64,000 bases of DNA from an uncultured Bacilli bacterium (GCA_934130005.1 CAKOXD010000002.1:46111-110110), one strand, 5' to 3'; shown: positions 42,468 to 52,397, counted from the first letter of the stretch. Notes: a model not told the origin generated them from the letters alone. Translations and numbers: made by a program.

Positions 42468-44384
42468 TTATTTTATATTTATTTCACTTAAAGGTTTACT
42501 CATGTCCAATAGTTCTTTTGGAATATCACTATCTATATTATTTATTTTTTTATTAAATATTTGATCTAGTTTTTCTTTTATGTCATTTTTACTAAATGGC
42601 TTAGATAAATAATCTATAAAGCCTTCACTAATATATTTTTCTTTAGCTCCTGCTACTGCATCTGCTGTTAGCGCTATTACTGGTATATTAAATTCTTTAT
42701 TTTCCTTTAATTTTATTAGTGCAGATTCACCACTCATATTTGGCATCATTATATCCATTAGTATTAAATCATAATTATTTTCTTTTACCTTATTTATGCA
42801 TTCTATGCCATCATATGCTTCATCAATAATTAAATTAAAATCTTGTAGCGCTTTTTTAGCTACTTTTATATTTAATTTATTATCATCTACTATTAATATT
42901 TTTTTACCTTCATATGTTACTTGGTTATTATTATAAATTCTAGATGCAGTATCTGATAATTCTTTTTCTGTTATAGGTTTAATTAATTTATTAATTTTTT
43001 GTGGTATTTGAACCATAAAGATTGAGCCTTGTCCATATTGAGATTGAACATTTATTTTTCCACCCATCATTTCGACTAATGATTTTGTTATTGCAAGACC
43101 TAATCCAGTTCCTTCTGTTGTTGTATTTCTTTCAACATCTAATCTATCAAATTTAGTAAATAGTCTATTAATATGATCTGCTTTAATTCCTTTTCCTGTA
43201 TCTTGACATGTAATTATAATATTAGAAATATTTTTATTTGTATCATTAATACATTTAATATTTAGATTTATTTGTCCCTGTTCTGTATATTTAATTGCAT
43301 TTGTAAGTAAATTATTAACTATTTCTTTTACTTTTGCTTTATCACCAATTACTTCATATGGAATATCTGGTGCTATATTTAAGTTAAAAACTATATTTTT
43401 TTCTCCAATACGTGTTTGGGTTACTTTACACATGTTAGTTATTTCTTCTTTAAAATTATATATTCCATCAATAATTTCCATTTTGTTAGCTTCAATTTTA
43501 TTTATATCTAATATATTCCCTACTATTTCTAAAAGTGTTTGACTAGCATTCCTTATATCCTCAGTATCTTCTATTACTTCTTTTGGAACTTGGTTTTCAT
43601 AGGTTGCGATATCTTCTGATAATCCCACTATAGCATTTAATGGTGTTCTGATTTCATGTGACATACTTGATAAGAAATCTGATTTTGCTCTATTTGCTTT
43701 TTCTGCCTGATTTTTAGCTAAAGTTACTTGATTTAACATTTTCATGTCAGGATTTTCTATAGTAAAATACATTATCAAATTTACATATGAAATTACTGCA
43801 GGTAGTATTAAAAGTGTTGGGTTATATCTGTATAAGAAAAATATACATGAAACTAATATAATTAATATTAAAACAGGAAATATTTTTTTTATAACAATTC
43901 TTTTGATATTTGATAGTATAGTTATAATAACCATAAATCCATATATAAGACATACAAAATATGTAATTATTGTGGAAACACCATATGCATACATAATATT
44001 ATTTTCATTATGTAAATCTAGTGGAGAAATTATCATTGTAAATATTGAAATAATATTAAAAATAGTACAAAAGATAGACAGTTTTTTAAATTCATTTTTA
44101 TTATCTCTAATAATTGTAAAATTATATAGTAAAAGTAAAGTTGCCCAATTAATATATTGAATAAAATCAATTTTATTTAATATTATGGCTATATCATCAT
44201 TTCCGAATACTTTATATCCTATAAGTACTATACAAATCATTAAAATACAATCAATAAAGTTTGTTATAAGCATTGCTAAAAATAATGAATTATCTAGTCT
44301 TCTAGGTTTCTTTTTTGTCACAAAAATAAATAAAATTAATAAAGATATGAAAAATGCACATATAGTAAAATACAAGTTCGACAT
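42468..44384 (-). CDS. Hybrid sensor histidine kinase with seven-helix membrane sensor and receiver domain
   Basis: Seven or eight helices (about residues 5-210) form the sensor. HisKA has the phospho-accepting His in MSHEIRTPLN (H243), HATPase spans about 345-460 (TNAIKY, DTGKGI, GTGLGLAI) and a receiver domain follows (about 493-620) with VDDN (499-502) and the phospho-accepting D544 in ILMDIMMPNM. No separate response regulator or output domain is present, so the signal is passed within the protein or to an unlinked phosphotransfer protein. The gene follows the PlsC-like gene by four bases and is probably co-transcribed with it. Confidence 0.9.
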   Translation of the reverse strand: MSNLYFTICAFFISLLILFIFVTKKKPRRLDNSLFLAMLITNFIDCILMICIVLIGYKVFGNDDIAIILNKIDFIQYINWATLLLLYNFTIIRDNKNEFKKLSIFCTIFNIISIFTMIISPLDLHNENNIMYAYGVSTIITYFVCLIYGFMVIITILSNIKRIVIKKIFPVLILIILVSCIFFLYRYNPTLLILPAVISYVNLIMYFTIENPDMKMLNQVTLAKNQAEKANRAKSDFLSSMSHEIRTPLNAIVGLSEDIATYENQVPKEVIEDTEDIRNASQTLLEIVGNILDINKIEANKMEIIDGIYNFKEEITNMCKVTQTRIGEKNIVFNLNIAPDIPYEVIGDKAKVKEIVNNLLTNAIKYTEQGQINLNIKCINDTNKNISNIIITCQDTGKGIKADHINRLFTKFDRLDVERNTTTEGTGLGLAITKSLVEMMGGKINVQSQYGQGSIFMVQIPQKINKLIKPITEKELSDTASRIYNNNQVTYEGKKILIVDDNKLNIKVAKKALQDFNLIIDEAYDGIECINKVKENNYDLILMDIMMPNMSGESALIKLKENKEFNIPVIALTADAVAGAKEKYISEGFIDYLSKPFSKNDIKEKLDQIFNKKINNIDSDIPKELLDMSKPLSEINIK

Positions 44385-44388
44385 ATAA

Positions 44389-45324
44389 TCACCTCTTTAT
44401 TCTATAATTAATTGTTGAATCTAAAAGTCTTTTTTCAATTTCTTCTGTAGGATGAATTTTTTCTGCTACACCTCTGATATAATTAAAATCATTAGAAAAA
44501 ATATTTTCTTTATCTCTTACAACAGACAATTCATAATCAACATCAAAATGTTTATAACTTTTAATTGTTTCTATTAGCCAATCTTCATATGCTATATCAC
44601 TATACATAATTTTATATTTATTGCTATTTAATATATCACGTCTTAGATTTGACATTATATCAAATAATTCTTTATCTTTTTCAATTATTGAATCATTTTT
44701 TGAAACATAAAATGGAGAGCCATATTTAACAAAACAATTATTTTTATTATATACAAGTCCAATTGGGATTATTGGCCTACCTGTTTGTTGTGCAACAATT
44801 ATATCTCCCCATTTTCTTGGGAGCATAGGTTTATCTTTTAATAAATTCCAAGTGCTTTCTGGAAAAATCATCATATTATATCCATGGTTAACTCCGTCTA
44901 TAGCTTGTTCAATGGCATTTTGGCCACTCTTCTTTGAATGTCTATCTAAATAAATGCATCCATTAGCTTCATTTAAAAAATTAACTATATTATCATTAAT
45001 CATAGTAAAATCTGCCATTATAAAAAAATGTTTTTTTATAATTCTACTTACAACAACAAAGTCACTTGCATTAGAATGATTAGCAGAAAATATTGCATTT
45101 TTATTATCACTAGGATATTTCAGTTCATTTAGGTTAAAAATATTTATAGGATATAGTTTAACCATATTTAATAGAGCTTTATGATATTTATCCTTATCTT
45201 CAAAACTTGATAATTGATTTTTTAAATTTCCATAGTATTCGAGTGCATTTAATTGATATTCATAACGTTCTTGATCTGTTAAATCTTTTAATTGAAATTT
45301 GTTTAATTTTTTAAACTTTTCCAT
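44389..45324 (-). CDS. PlsC-family acyltransferase-like protein
   Basis: Acyltransferase motif I HSNASD (H-x4-D) lies near residue 100, motif II region GCIYLDRHSKKSG near 130, motif III MMIFPESTWN near 158, and the PRKWGDIIVAQQTGRPIIPIGLVY block is as in 1-acyl-glycerol-3-phosphate acyltransferases. At 311 residues it is longer than typical PlsC, with a helical N-terminal part and a C-terminal extension. The product may be a phospholipid or a lipid-linked glycan. It is followed directly by the histidine kinase gene. Confidence 0.8.
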   Translation of the reverse strand: MEKFKKLNKFQLKDLTDQERYEYQLNALEYYGNLKNQLSSFEDKDKYHKALLNMVKLYPINIFNLNELKYPSDNKNAIFSANHSNASDFVVVSRIIKKHFFIMADFTMINDNIVNFLNEANGCIYLDRHSKKSGQNAIEQAIDGVNHGYNMMIFPESTWNLLKDKPMLPRKWGDIIVAQQTGRPIIPIGLVYNKNNCFVKYGSPFYVSKNDSIIEKDKELFDIMSNLRRDILNSNKYKIMYSDIAYEDWLIETIKSYKHFDVDYELSVVRDKENIFSNDFNYIRGVAEKIHPTEEIEKRLLDSTINYRIKR

Positions 45325-45341
45325 AAGACACCTCTAGATTT

Positions 45342-45370
45342 ATTATAACATTCCCAACTAATATAATCAA
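45342..45370 (-). promoter_or_regulatory. Sigma-A-type promoter of the PlsC-like/histidine-kinase unit
   Basis: TTGATT (45370-45365), 17-base spacer with TGT before the -10, TATAAT (45347-45342) on the minus strand. Confidence 0.65.
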
Positions 45371-45436
45371 TATCAAGCATTTCATTATTAGTGAAATTAT
45401 TTATCAAAGATAATATTCAAATATTTAATTATTATT

Positions 45437-45859
45437 TTAGTCATCAAACCCATCTAATATCATACCACTTCCAAGATTAGCTTCTTCTCTTGTAATAAAT
45501 CCAAATTTTTTATAAAATTTTTCTTTTCCCTTTGATGCACCCAAATAAACTCTCACATATGGATTTTCTAACTTTACCTCATTTACTTTTTCAAGTAATT
45601 TATTCATTATTTGTGATCCTATTTTTTTCTTTTGATATTTAGGATCTACTATAATATCATGTATGTATAAGAAACAAATTCTGTCTCCAATTATTCTTCC
45701 ATACCCAATTATTTTATTCTCATCATATACCGATACTGAATACATTGTATTTACTAATGATTTTTTTGATATTTTTTCGTCATAGCTTCCCCATCCAACA
45801 GAATCATATAAATAATTAAATTCATCAACGCTATTAACATTTTCTCTTATTGTAATCAT
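45437..45859 (-). CDS. GNAT family N-acetyltransferase
   Basis: A small GNAT protein with the acetyl-CoA-binding block DIIVDPKYQKKKIGSQIM (Q/R-x-x-G-x-G/A pattern) near residue 80 and the later VRVYLGASKGKEKFYKKFGF motif. It is 140 residues long, and the start TIRENVNSVDEFNYLYDSVGWG is typical of GNATs that acetylate small amines or free amino acids. AGGAGGTATAA precedes the ATG. A decayed GNAT gene lies immediately upstream. Confidence 0.85.
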   Translation of the reverse strand: MITIRENVNSVDEFNYLYDSVGWGSYDEKISKKSLVNTMYSVSVYDENKIIGYGRIIGDRICFLYIHDIIVDPKYQKKKIGSQIMNKLLEKVNEVKLENPYVRVYLGASKGKEKFYKKFGFITREEANLGSGMILDGFDD

Positions 45860-45898
45860 TTATACCTCCTAAAATTTATATTTTCTTTATCATTGTTT

Positions 45899-46162
45899 TC
45901 ATTCTTGTGTGATAATTTTTTTATTATAATTTTTATCTATTTCATTGTAATCAAATATATCAACTATCACATATTCATAGCCAATTGACTTAAAACATTT
46001 TTCATTTCACTTATTAATTCTTGCCTATACCTTTACTTCTAATTTTATTTGTAAAAATTAATTTTGTAATTTCTCCTCTTTTAGGACATTTATAGTCTAA
46101 ATAATCACATTCATTATAAGGAAAATATACAACTCATAATTCAGTTTAACTACTACTTCCAT
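45899..46162 (-). pseudogene. Decayed GNAT acetyltransferase gene with frameshifts and stops
   Basis: Three reading frames on the minus strand join into one GNAT protein. It starts MEVVVKLN (ATG at 46162), continues as VVYFPYNECDYLDYKCPKRG then EITKLIFTNKIRSKGIGKN in another frame, and ends KCFKSIGYEYVIVDIFDYNE with KKIITQE in a third. The R-x-x-G-I-G-K acetyl-CoA loop is recognisable. At least two frameshifts and several stops separate these parts, so no functional product is made. It lies between infB and the intact GNAT gene. The remaining 136 bases up to infB hold only the infB terminator. Confidence 0.75.
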
Positions 46163-46283
46163 ATACAATTATACCATGAAACTATAATATTTTTTACTTA
46201 TATAGCTATACTTCAAATTAAAATAACTTCAAAATGACTAAACTTATGTTTTAGTTGTATAAATATATCTTTAATTTTTTACT

Positions 46284-46312
46284 AAAAAATAGAAAGAATT
46301 ATCTTTCTATTT
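46284..46312 (-). terminator. Terminator of the rimP-infB operon
   Basis: AAATAGAAAGA/TCTTTCTATTT hairpin with four-base loop, T run on the minus strand. The infB stop is inside it, so this ends the operon before the inserted genes. Confidence 0.7.
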
Positions 46313-48392
46313 CTACCATTTCATATGCTTCTATTATATCTTTTACTTTAATGTCACTAAAGTTTTCTATTGTGATACCACATTCAAGTCCTTTTTTAAC
46401 TTCTTTTACTGTATCTTTTTCTCTTTGTACAGATCCTATATTTCCATCATATACAACAACGCCATCTCTTATAATTCTAGCTTTTGCATCTCTTTTTATG
46501 ACTCCATCTGTTACATATGAACCAGCTATTGTTCCAACTTTAGAGAATTTAAATAATTGTCTTACTTCTGCAGATCCTATTATTTTTTCTTCATATATTG
46601 GTTCTAGCATACCTTTCATTGCTGCTTCTATTTCTTCTACTGCTTTATAGATAATATTATATAGTCTTATTTCAACATTATTTTCTTTTGCATAGTCTCT
46701 TATTGCATTAGTTGGTCTTACATTAAATCCTATTATAATAGCATTTGAAGCCTTAGCAAGTACTATATCACTTTCTGTGATTGATCCTACACTACTTCTA
46801 ATTACTTTTACTCTTACATCTTCTACTTCTATTTTTTCTAAAGAATTTTTAACTGCTTCACTTGAACCATGTACATCTGCTTTTATAATAACATTAATTT
46901 CTTTTAAACCTTCACCTATTTTATTAAATAAATCATCTAATGTTACAGCTTCACTAGCTTTATTTTCTTTTAATTTTTGAGCATTTTTTCTTTGATCACT
47001 TATATTATGTGCTTCTTTTTCTGTTTCAAATGCCATAAATCTATCTCCTGCTTCTGGAGTTTCTGAAAGTCCTGTTATTTCAACTGGTTTTGATGGTTCT
47101 GCTTCTGTAATTTCTTTTCCTTGATCATTTTTTAGGGTTCTTACTTTACCATAACTTGTTCCAACTACTATTGGATCTCCTAATCTTAATGTTCCATTTT
47201 GAATTAAAACAGTTGCGACTGGTCCAACTTGTTTATCAAGTCTTGATTCAATTACTGTACCCATTGCATAACGATTTGGATTTGCTTTATATTCTTCCAT
47301 TTCAGCTACTAATAGAATGTTTTCTAAAAGTTCATCAATTCCGGTTCCTTGTTTAGCAGAAATCTTAGTAAATATTGTATCTCCACCCCATTCTTCTGGA
47401 GTTAGTCCATATTCAGCAAGTTCTGTCATTACTTTTTCTACATTTGCATCAGGTTTATCAATTTTATTAATTGCTACTAAGATTGGTACATTTGCTGCTT
47501 TAGCATGGTCTATTGCTTCTTTAGTTTGTGGCATAACCCCATCATCAGCTGCTACTATTATAATAACAATATCAGTAATACTTGCACCACGTGCTCTCAT
47601 TTCTGTAAATGCAGCATGTCCTGGTGTATCAATAAATGTTATTTTTTCACCATTATGTTCAACTTGATATGCACTTATTGCTTGAGTTATTCCTCCTGCT
47701 TCTCCTTCAGCTACTCTTGTTTTCCTAATTGTATCAAGTAGTGTGGTTTTTCCATGGTCAACATGTCCCATTATGGTTACTACAGGAGCTCTTTTTACTA
47801 AATCCTCTTCTTTGTCATTTACAACAAATTCTTCAAAATTAGCAACATTTACTGTTTCTTCTCTTTTTAATTCTTTTCCATATTCAGATACTAGTATTTC
47901 AGTGTTTTCAAAATCCAAACTATTATTTACATTTGCCATAATACCTAACATAAATAATTTTTTTATAAGTTCTGTTGCTGGTACATTTAATTTATTTGCA
48001 ATTTCTCCAACACGCATTCCTTCTGTATAAATAATTACATTTTCATTTTGTTCATTATTTGATTGTAATTTTTCTTTATTTTTATACATTTCTTTTTTCT
48101 TGCTTGCTAATTCTTTTTTAGATACTTTAGGAACTATTTTTTTTGGTTTTACCTTTTGTTTTGATATTGTTTCATCTAAATCAATATCTTCTTTTTCAGC
48201 AACCATTTCTGCTAATTCTTCTATCTCTTCCTCATCTATTACTTCATCAATCACATTATCAAGTTCAATTATATCTTCTTCACTCAATAAATCTTCTTCA
48301 TTACTTATATTTATACCTAATTCTTTACATTTTTTTATTATTTCTCCAACAGATTTATTGACATCTAATGCATATTCACCAACTGACATCAT
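46299..48392 (-). CDS. infB: Translation initiation factor IF-2
   Basis: Positions initiator tRNA on the small subunit. A helical N-terminal stretch and IF2_N domain ([26 protein letters not shown]) precede the GTPase domain with GHVDHGKTT (G1), a DTPGHAAFT (G3) and NKIDK (G4). Domains II-IV follow ([17 protein letters not shown]). At 697 residues it is of Bacillus type with a modest N-terminal extension. AGAGGTGATATT precedes the ATG; ATG at 48389 is a possible alternative. It follows comEB in the nusA operon. Confidence 0.97.
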   Translation of the reverse strand: MMSVGEYALDVNKSVGEIIKKCKELGINISNEEDLLSEEDIIELDNVIDEVIDEEEIEELAEMVAEKEDIDLDETISKQKVKPKKIVPKVSKKELASKKKEMYKNKEKLQSNNEQNENVIIYTEGMRVGEIANKLNVPATELIKKLFMLGIMANVNNSLDFENTEILVSEYGKELKREETVNVANFEEFVVNDKEEDLVKRAPVVTIMGHVDHGKTTLLDTIRKTRVAEGEAGGITQAISAYQVEHNGEKITFIDTPGHAAFTEMRARGASITDIVIIIVAADDGVMPQTKEAIDHAKAANVPILVAINKIDKPDANVEKVMTELAEYGLTPEEWGGDTIFTKISAKQGTGIDELLENILLVAEMEEYKANPNRYAMGTVIESRLDKQVGPVATVLIQNGTLRLGDPIVVGTSYGKVRTLKNDQGKEITEAEPSKPVEITGLSETPEAGDRFMAFETEKEAHNISDQRKNAQKLKENKASEAVTLDDLFNKIGEGLKEINVIIKADVHGSSEAVKNSLEKIEVEDVRVKVIRSSVGSITESDIVLAKASNAIIIGFNVRPTNAIRDYAKENNVEIRLYNIIYKAVEEIEAAMKGMLEPIYEEKIIGSAEVRQLFKFSKVGTIAGSYVTDGVIKRDAKARIIRDGVVVYDGNIGSVQREKDTVKEVKKGLECGITIENFSDIKVKDIIEAYEMVEIER

Positions 48393-48407
48393 AATATCAC
48401 CTCTTTC

Positions 48408-48923
48408 TTATTTTTTTACCTTTATTTTCTCATTAAGTAATTCTTCATATGAAATATATTCTACATTTGCTTTATCAAACATTAATTTTGCTAAAGCTAC
48501 TTTTTCTGTAAAACGATAATCTTTTAGGTAAACAACTCTTTTTATACCTGATTGTATTATTGCTTTTGTACATTCTAAACATGGAAATAGTGTAACAAAA
48601 ATTGTTGAATCATCTAAATCACTATGACTTCCTCTATAATTTAATATCGAATTTAATTCAGCATGTACAATAAATGTATTTTTTATTTTTGATATATCAT
48701 TATAATATATACTATCTGGATTTTCTCCTTCACAATCATATGGTATTTCATCATCTGAAAATCCTTTTGTTGATCCATTATACCCTTCTGATAATATTTT
48801 GTTATCTTTTACAATACATGCGCCTACTTGAGTAGATGGATCTTTGCTTCTTTTAGAAGCTAATATTGCATGTTCCATAAAATACTCATTCCATGTAATA
48901 TAATCTTCTCTTTTTCCTGGCAT
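48408..48923 (-). CDS. comEB: dCMP/deoxycytidylate deaminase (ComEB-like)
   Basis: Zinc-binding motifs are VHAELN near residue 95 (His and catalytic Glu) and TLFPCLECTK near 117 (PCxxC). The N-terminal TWNEYFMEHAILASKRSKDPSTQVG block is the typical start of dCMP deaminases. An 85-residue insertion-free form of 171 residues. The product dUMP feeds thymidylate synthesis. In Bacillus this gene is in the late competence locus; here it sits between ylxR and infB, which is an unusual position. No other competence genes are in view. Confidence 0.9.
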   Translation of the reverse strand: MPGKREDYITWNEYFMEHAILASKRSKDPSTQVGACIVKDNKILSEGYNGSTKGFSDDEIPYDCEGENPDSIYYNDISKIKNTFIVHAELNSILNYRGSHSDLDDSTIFVTLFPCLECTKAIIQSGIKRVVYLKDYRFTEKVALAKLMFDKANVEYISYEELLNEKIKVKK

Positions 48924-48942
48924 GTAAATACCCCCTGATTTT

Positions 48943-49200
48943 TTATAAATATGTTTTTAGTTCTTCATATACCTCTTTTGGAACTTCTATTTCTAAATGT
49001 CTATCTAGAATTTTAGTTTTTTCTGCTTTTGTTATTGTTTCTAAATCTTTTTTTAAATATGCTCCTCTACCATTTTGCTTACCTGTTATATCAACTACAA
49101 CTTTTGATTCTGGTGTTCTAACTACTCTTATTAAATCTTTTTTAGGACATTTTTCTTTTGTTATTACACATGTTCTCATAGGTATTTTTTTTTGCTTCAT
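48943..49200 (-). CDS. ylxR: YlxR family RNA-binding/regulatory protein
   Basis: A small basic protein (85 residues) with the YlxR core PMRTCVITKEKCPKKDLIRVVRT, then NGRGAYL and the basic C-terminus. It is a DUF448 protein that binds RNA, and in Bacilli has been linked to regulation of rnpB and of many genes. It is found, as here, directly after nusA and before infB; the stop of nusA (49201) abuts it. Confidence 0.95.
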   Translation of the reverse strand: MKQKKIPMRTCVITKEKCPKKDLIRVVRTPESKVVVDITGKQNGRGAYLKKDLETITKAEKTKILDRHLEIEVPKEVYEELKTYL

Positions 49201-50361
49201 TTAATCACCTAATATATTTATTCCATCTTCTCTTGCTTGGTCATAACTTTTTACATCTATTTTATAATGAGTTAATCTAGCAGCTAATCTAACATTTGAT
49301 CCTTTTTTACCAATTGCTAATGATAAATTGTCATCATCTACTATTACATAAGCTTCTTTTTTTTCTTCATTTGTTATAAATACATGTAAATTTTTAGCAG
49401 GGCTTAGAGCATTTTCTATAAATTTAGTTGCATCTTTGTCATATGGGATGATATCTACTTTTTCTCCATTTAATTCTTTTATTATATTATTTATTCTAGA
49501 ACCTCTTTCACCTATACATGATCCTACAGGATCTACATTAGAATCCTCTGAATATACAGCTATTTTAGTTCTAGATCCAGCATCACGTGCAACACTATAT
49601 ATAAGTATTATTCCTTCATTTATTTCTGGAATTTCAAGTTCAAATAATCTTTTTACAAATCCATAATGTGTTCTAGATAACAATATTAATGGTCCTTTTG
49701 AATTATTTTCAACTTTAGTAATATATACTTTTATAGATGATCCCATTTGTATTTTTTCACCTGGAATTATCTCTGATTTAGGTAAAATACCTTGAGTTCT
49801 TCCTAAATCTATATAATAATTTCTTTCATCTTCCATAGCTACTGTTCCTGTAGCAAGTTCTCCTTCTTTATCAGCAAATTCTTCTATTATAACATTTCTT
49901 TCTGCTTCTCTTATTTTTTGAACAACAACTTGTTTTGCTGTAGATGCAGCTACTCTTCCAAAATCTTTTGGTGTTACTTCTTCTTCTATTGTTTCACCAA
50001 TTTCTATATTAGGAACAATTTTTCTTGCTTCTTCTAGTGTTAAGTGAATTCTATCATCATATACGAATGGTAAGACTGGTTCATCTTCACTATCATCATC
50101 ATCATTTACTGTTGAAAAATCAATATCTGAAAATTTCTTATACTTATCTTCTTCTGCTCTATCTACAACAGTTTTATAAGAGTATACTTTTACCTCTCCT
50201 GTTTCACGATTAATATCAACTCTTACATTTGAAAGTGAATTATAATTTTTTTTGTAAGCTGATGTAAGTGCTAACTCTAGTGCTTCATATATAACTTCTT
50301 TATCTATTCCTTTTTCTTTAACTAATAAATCTATTGCTCTTTTAAATTCTTTATTATCCAT
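49201..50361 (-). CDS. nusA: Transcription termination/antitermination factor NusA
   Basis: An N-terminal RNA-polymerase-binding domain (about residues 1-120), an S1 domain (GELATGTVAMEDERNYYIDLGRTQGILPKSEI) and two KH domains (GSCIGERGSRINNII; LSLAIGKKGSNVRLAARLT) are present. At 386 residues it lacks the C-terminal acidic repeats of proteobacterial NusA. The ATG at 50361 is chosen; the upstream in-frame ATG lies inside rimP. It follows rimP after one base. Confidence 0.97.
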   Translation of the reverse strand: MDNKEFKRAIDLLVKEKGIDKEVIYEALELALTSAYKKNYNSLSNVRVDINRETGEVKVYSYKTVVDRAEEDKYKKFSDIDFSTVNDDDDSEDEPVLPFVYDDRIHLTLEEARKIVPNIEIGETIEEEVTPKDFGRVAASTAKQVVVQKIREAERNVIIEEFADKEGELATGTVAMEDERNYYIDLGRTQGILPKSEIIPGEKIQMGSSIKVYITKVENNSKGPLILLSRTHYGFVKRLFELEIPEINEGIILIYSVARDAGSRTKIAVYSEDSNVDPVGSCIGERGSRINNIIKELNGEKVDIIPYDKDATKFIENALSPAKNLHVFITNEEKKEAYVIVDDDNLSLAIGKKGSNVRLAARLTHYKIDVKSYDQAREDGINILGD

Positions 50362-50362
50362 T

Positions 50363-50617
50363 CTATTCACAACCTTTCTCTTTTGAACATACATCTAATA
50401 TATAATTTTCCTCTATTGGATCTGCTGAATCAATAATAGGATTTATTAAATTTGATATTGTAACACAATCCTCTACATCCATAATACCTTTTTTATCAAC
50501 TACAACTCTAAGAAAATTAGTATTACCTTCTTTTTCATAGATTACTTCATCTAATATGTAATTATTATCTGTTATCGTTTTTTCAATTAAATTTCTTATT
50601 TTTTCTTCTATTTTCAT
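50363..50617 (-). CDS. rimP: Ribosome maturation factor RimP, truncated to the N-terminal domain
   Basis: The N-terminal domain is clear: IEEKIRNLIEKTI, LDEVIYEKEGNTNFLRVVVDKKG, MDVEDCVTISNLINPIIDS and EENYILDVCSKEKGCE at the end. Normal RimP is about 150 residues with an SH3-like C-terminal domain; here the protein stops at 84 residues, right where the conserved ENYxLEVSSPG strand should be followed by that domain. It starts at ATG 50617 after GGAGAGGT. It is the first gene of the nusA operon. Confidence 0.85.
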   Translation of the reverse strand: MKIEEKIRNLIEKTITDNNYILDEVIYEKEGNTNFLRVVVDKKGIMDVEDCVTISNLINPIIDSADPIEENYILDVCSKEKGCE

Positions 50618-50639
50618 ATACCTCTCCATAAATTATATT

Positions 50640-50667
50640 AAAGAGTGGGAATGCCCACTCTTTTTTT
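50640..50667 (-). promoter_or_regulatory. Hairpin in the rimP-nusA leader
   Basis: AGAGTGGG/CCCACTCT with loop AATG on the plus strand, followed there by T7; read from the minus strand it lies in the leader 23 bases before the rimP start and is preceded by A7. The pairing is GC-rich for this genome. No plus-strand gene ends here, so it is more likely part of a leader structure or an antisense terminator than a gene terminator. Confidence 0.5.
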
Positions 50668-50764
50668 CTAATATAATTATATCATAAATTTGATTTTTTA
50701 AAACCTTTTTTTATAATTTTATGTTTTTTTTTATTTTACATGTTATAATAATCTAGGTGATGAT

Positions 50765-51466
50765 ATGAAAAAATTCAAAAATTATTTAATTAGTGCATTA
50801 TTAGGTTTTGCTTGTCTTTTTATTTATTTTTTTATTTCTGATTTAGAAATTTACTTTTTAGATTTATTTGGTGTTTCTTATAATGAACTTTCTACTAGTT
50901 TTAAAGTTGTTTATTTAATTATCTGGGAAATTATAACTATGAGTTTAATAGCTCTTATATTAAATAAAAAACTAGTAAGAGATTTTAATAATATGAAAAA
51001 AAATCATAAGGAATATTTTAAAAAATACTTTAAATTTTGGCTTATTGCTGTTGCAATTATGATGATAAGTAATTTGATTATAAATTGTTTATTAGATAAT
51101 GGATTATCTAGTAATGAGGAAACTTTAAGAGAAATGTTTAAAATTAGTCCTATTTATATATTTTTCTCTTCTGTTTTATATGCACCATTTGTTGAAGAAT
51201 TAGTATTTAGACAAAGTATTAAAAATATTATACCAAATAAATTTCTATTTATTTTAGTTTCAGGATTAGTATTTGGAAGTTTGCACATTGTAAGTGGATA
51301 TTCTGGTATAAATGATTTATTATATTTAATTCCTTATTGTGCTCCTGGTTTCGCATTCGCATATATTTTAGCTGATTCTGATAATATATTTATTTCTATT
51401 TGCTTACACTTTATGCATAATGGTATACTTATTGCTTTACAATTTATATTATTAATTTTTTCTTAA
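50765..51466 (+). CDS. CPBP family intramembrane metalloprotease
   Basis: Eight hydrophobic stretches and the three family motifs: EELVFRQ (E-E-x3-R) near residue 143, SGLVFGSLHI (F-x3-H) near 168, and ICLHFMHNG near the C-terminus. CPBP/CAAX-type proteases in Firmicutes process membrane proteins and take part in bacteriocin immunity. No bacteriocin gene is adjacent. AGGTGATGAT precedes the ATG and TGTTATAAT lies about 20 bases upstream. Confidence 0.88.
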   Translation: MKKFKNYLISALLGFACLFIYFFISDLEIYFLDLFGVSYNELSTSFKVVYLIIWEIITMSLIALILNKKLVRDFNNMKKNHKEYFKKYFKFWLIAVAIMMISNLIINCLLDNGLSSNEETLREMFKISPIYIFFSSVLYAPFVEELVFRQSIKNIIPNKFLFILVSGLVFGSLHIVSGYSGINDLLYLIPYCAPGFAFAYILADSDNIFISICLHFMHNGILIALQFILLIFS

Positions 51467-51489
51467 AAGAAGTAGTCTTCTTTTTTTTT
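51465..51489 (+). terminator. Terminator of the CPBP gene
   Basis: AAAAGAAG/CTTCTTTT hairpin with loop TAGT and a long T run on the plus strand. Confidence 0.65.
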
Positions 51490-51518
51490 ATATGATAAAA
51501 TAAATATGGTGATATAAT

Positions 51519-52397
51519 TTGAAAAATGTTTTTTTTAAAAAAGTAATTATATTTTTTATATTTTTAATTATTATAATTTCTTCCATTCTTTTATATAGTA
51601 GATTTATCGCTACTAAAAATATTCAAATTCATGAATATAAAATTGTTAATAAAAATTTTGTAGATGAATACTATGGATTAAAAATTGTTCATATTTCTGA
51701 TATTCATTATGGAAGAATTACTTTTATAAAAGAATTAAATGAATTAGTTAATAAAGTTAATAAGACAAAACCAGATATTATTATTTTTACTGGTGATTTA
51801 ATTGATCAAGATACAAAAATTACTAATGAGGATGCTGATAAAATAAGTTCTGTTTTATCTAAAATGAATGCTAATGTTGGTAAATATGCTATTAATGGTA
51901 ATCATGATTTTTATTTAAAAAACTGGGATTTGATTATTGAAAACAGTGGGTTTAAAATTTTAAATGATACATATGATTTAATCTATTTAAAAAGTGATAA
52001 ATATATTATGATTTCTGGTATGAGTACTAATTCATATGGTAAAAAAAGTATAAATGAGAAACTTAATGATTCTATAAACTTCTTAAAAGAAAAAAAAGAT
52101 GATGAAAAACCTATATATTCTATTCTTATAATGCATGAACCTGATTATGTTGACGATGTAAATTTAAATAATTACAATTTAGTACTTGCAGGTCATTCTC
52201 ATAATGGACAAGTTAGATTACCTTTTATTGGTGCTTTAAAATTTAGTTTACCTATGGGTTCTAGAAAATACTATGATAATTATTATAAAGTTAAAAATAG
52301 TGATTTATATATATCTAATGGTATAGGTACTTCTAAAGTTAATTTTAGGCTATTTAATAGACCATCATTTAATTTATACAGATTTACAAATAAATAA
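51519..52397 (+). CDS. Metallophosphoesterase with N-terminal membrane anchor, TTG start
   Basis: One helix (about residues 8-27) precedes a calcineurin-like phosphoesterase domain. The metal-site motifs are HISDIHYG near residue 61, TGDLIDQ near 96, NGNHDFY near 126 and VLAGHSHNGQVRLP near 235. The YkuE/YaeI group of these enzymes acts outside the cell or at the membrane on phospholipids and peptidoglycan-linked substrates. TTG at 51519 follows GGTGATATAAT. Confidence 0.88.
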   Translation: MKNVFFKKVIIFFIFLIIIISSILLYSRFIATKNIQIHEYKIVNKNFVDEYYGLKIVHISDIHYGRITFIKELNELVNKVNKTKPDIIIFTGDLIDQDTKITNEDADKISSVLSKMNANVGKYAINGNHDFYLKNWDLIIENSGFKILNDTYDLIYLKSDKYIMISGMSTNSYGKKSINEKLNDSINFLKEKKDDEKPIYSILIMHEPDYVDDVNLNNYNLVLAGHSHNGQVRLPFIGALKFSLPMGSRKYYDNYYKVKNSDLYISNGIGTSKVNFRLFNRPSFNLYRFTNK

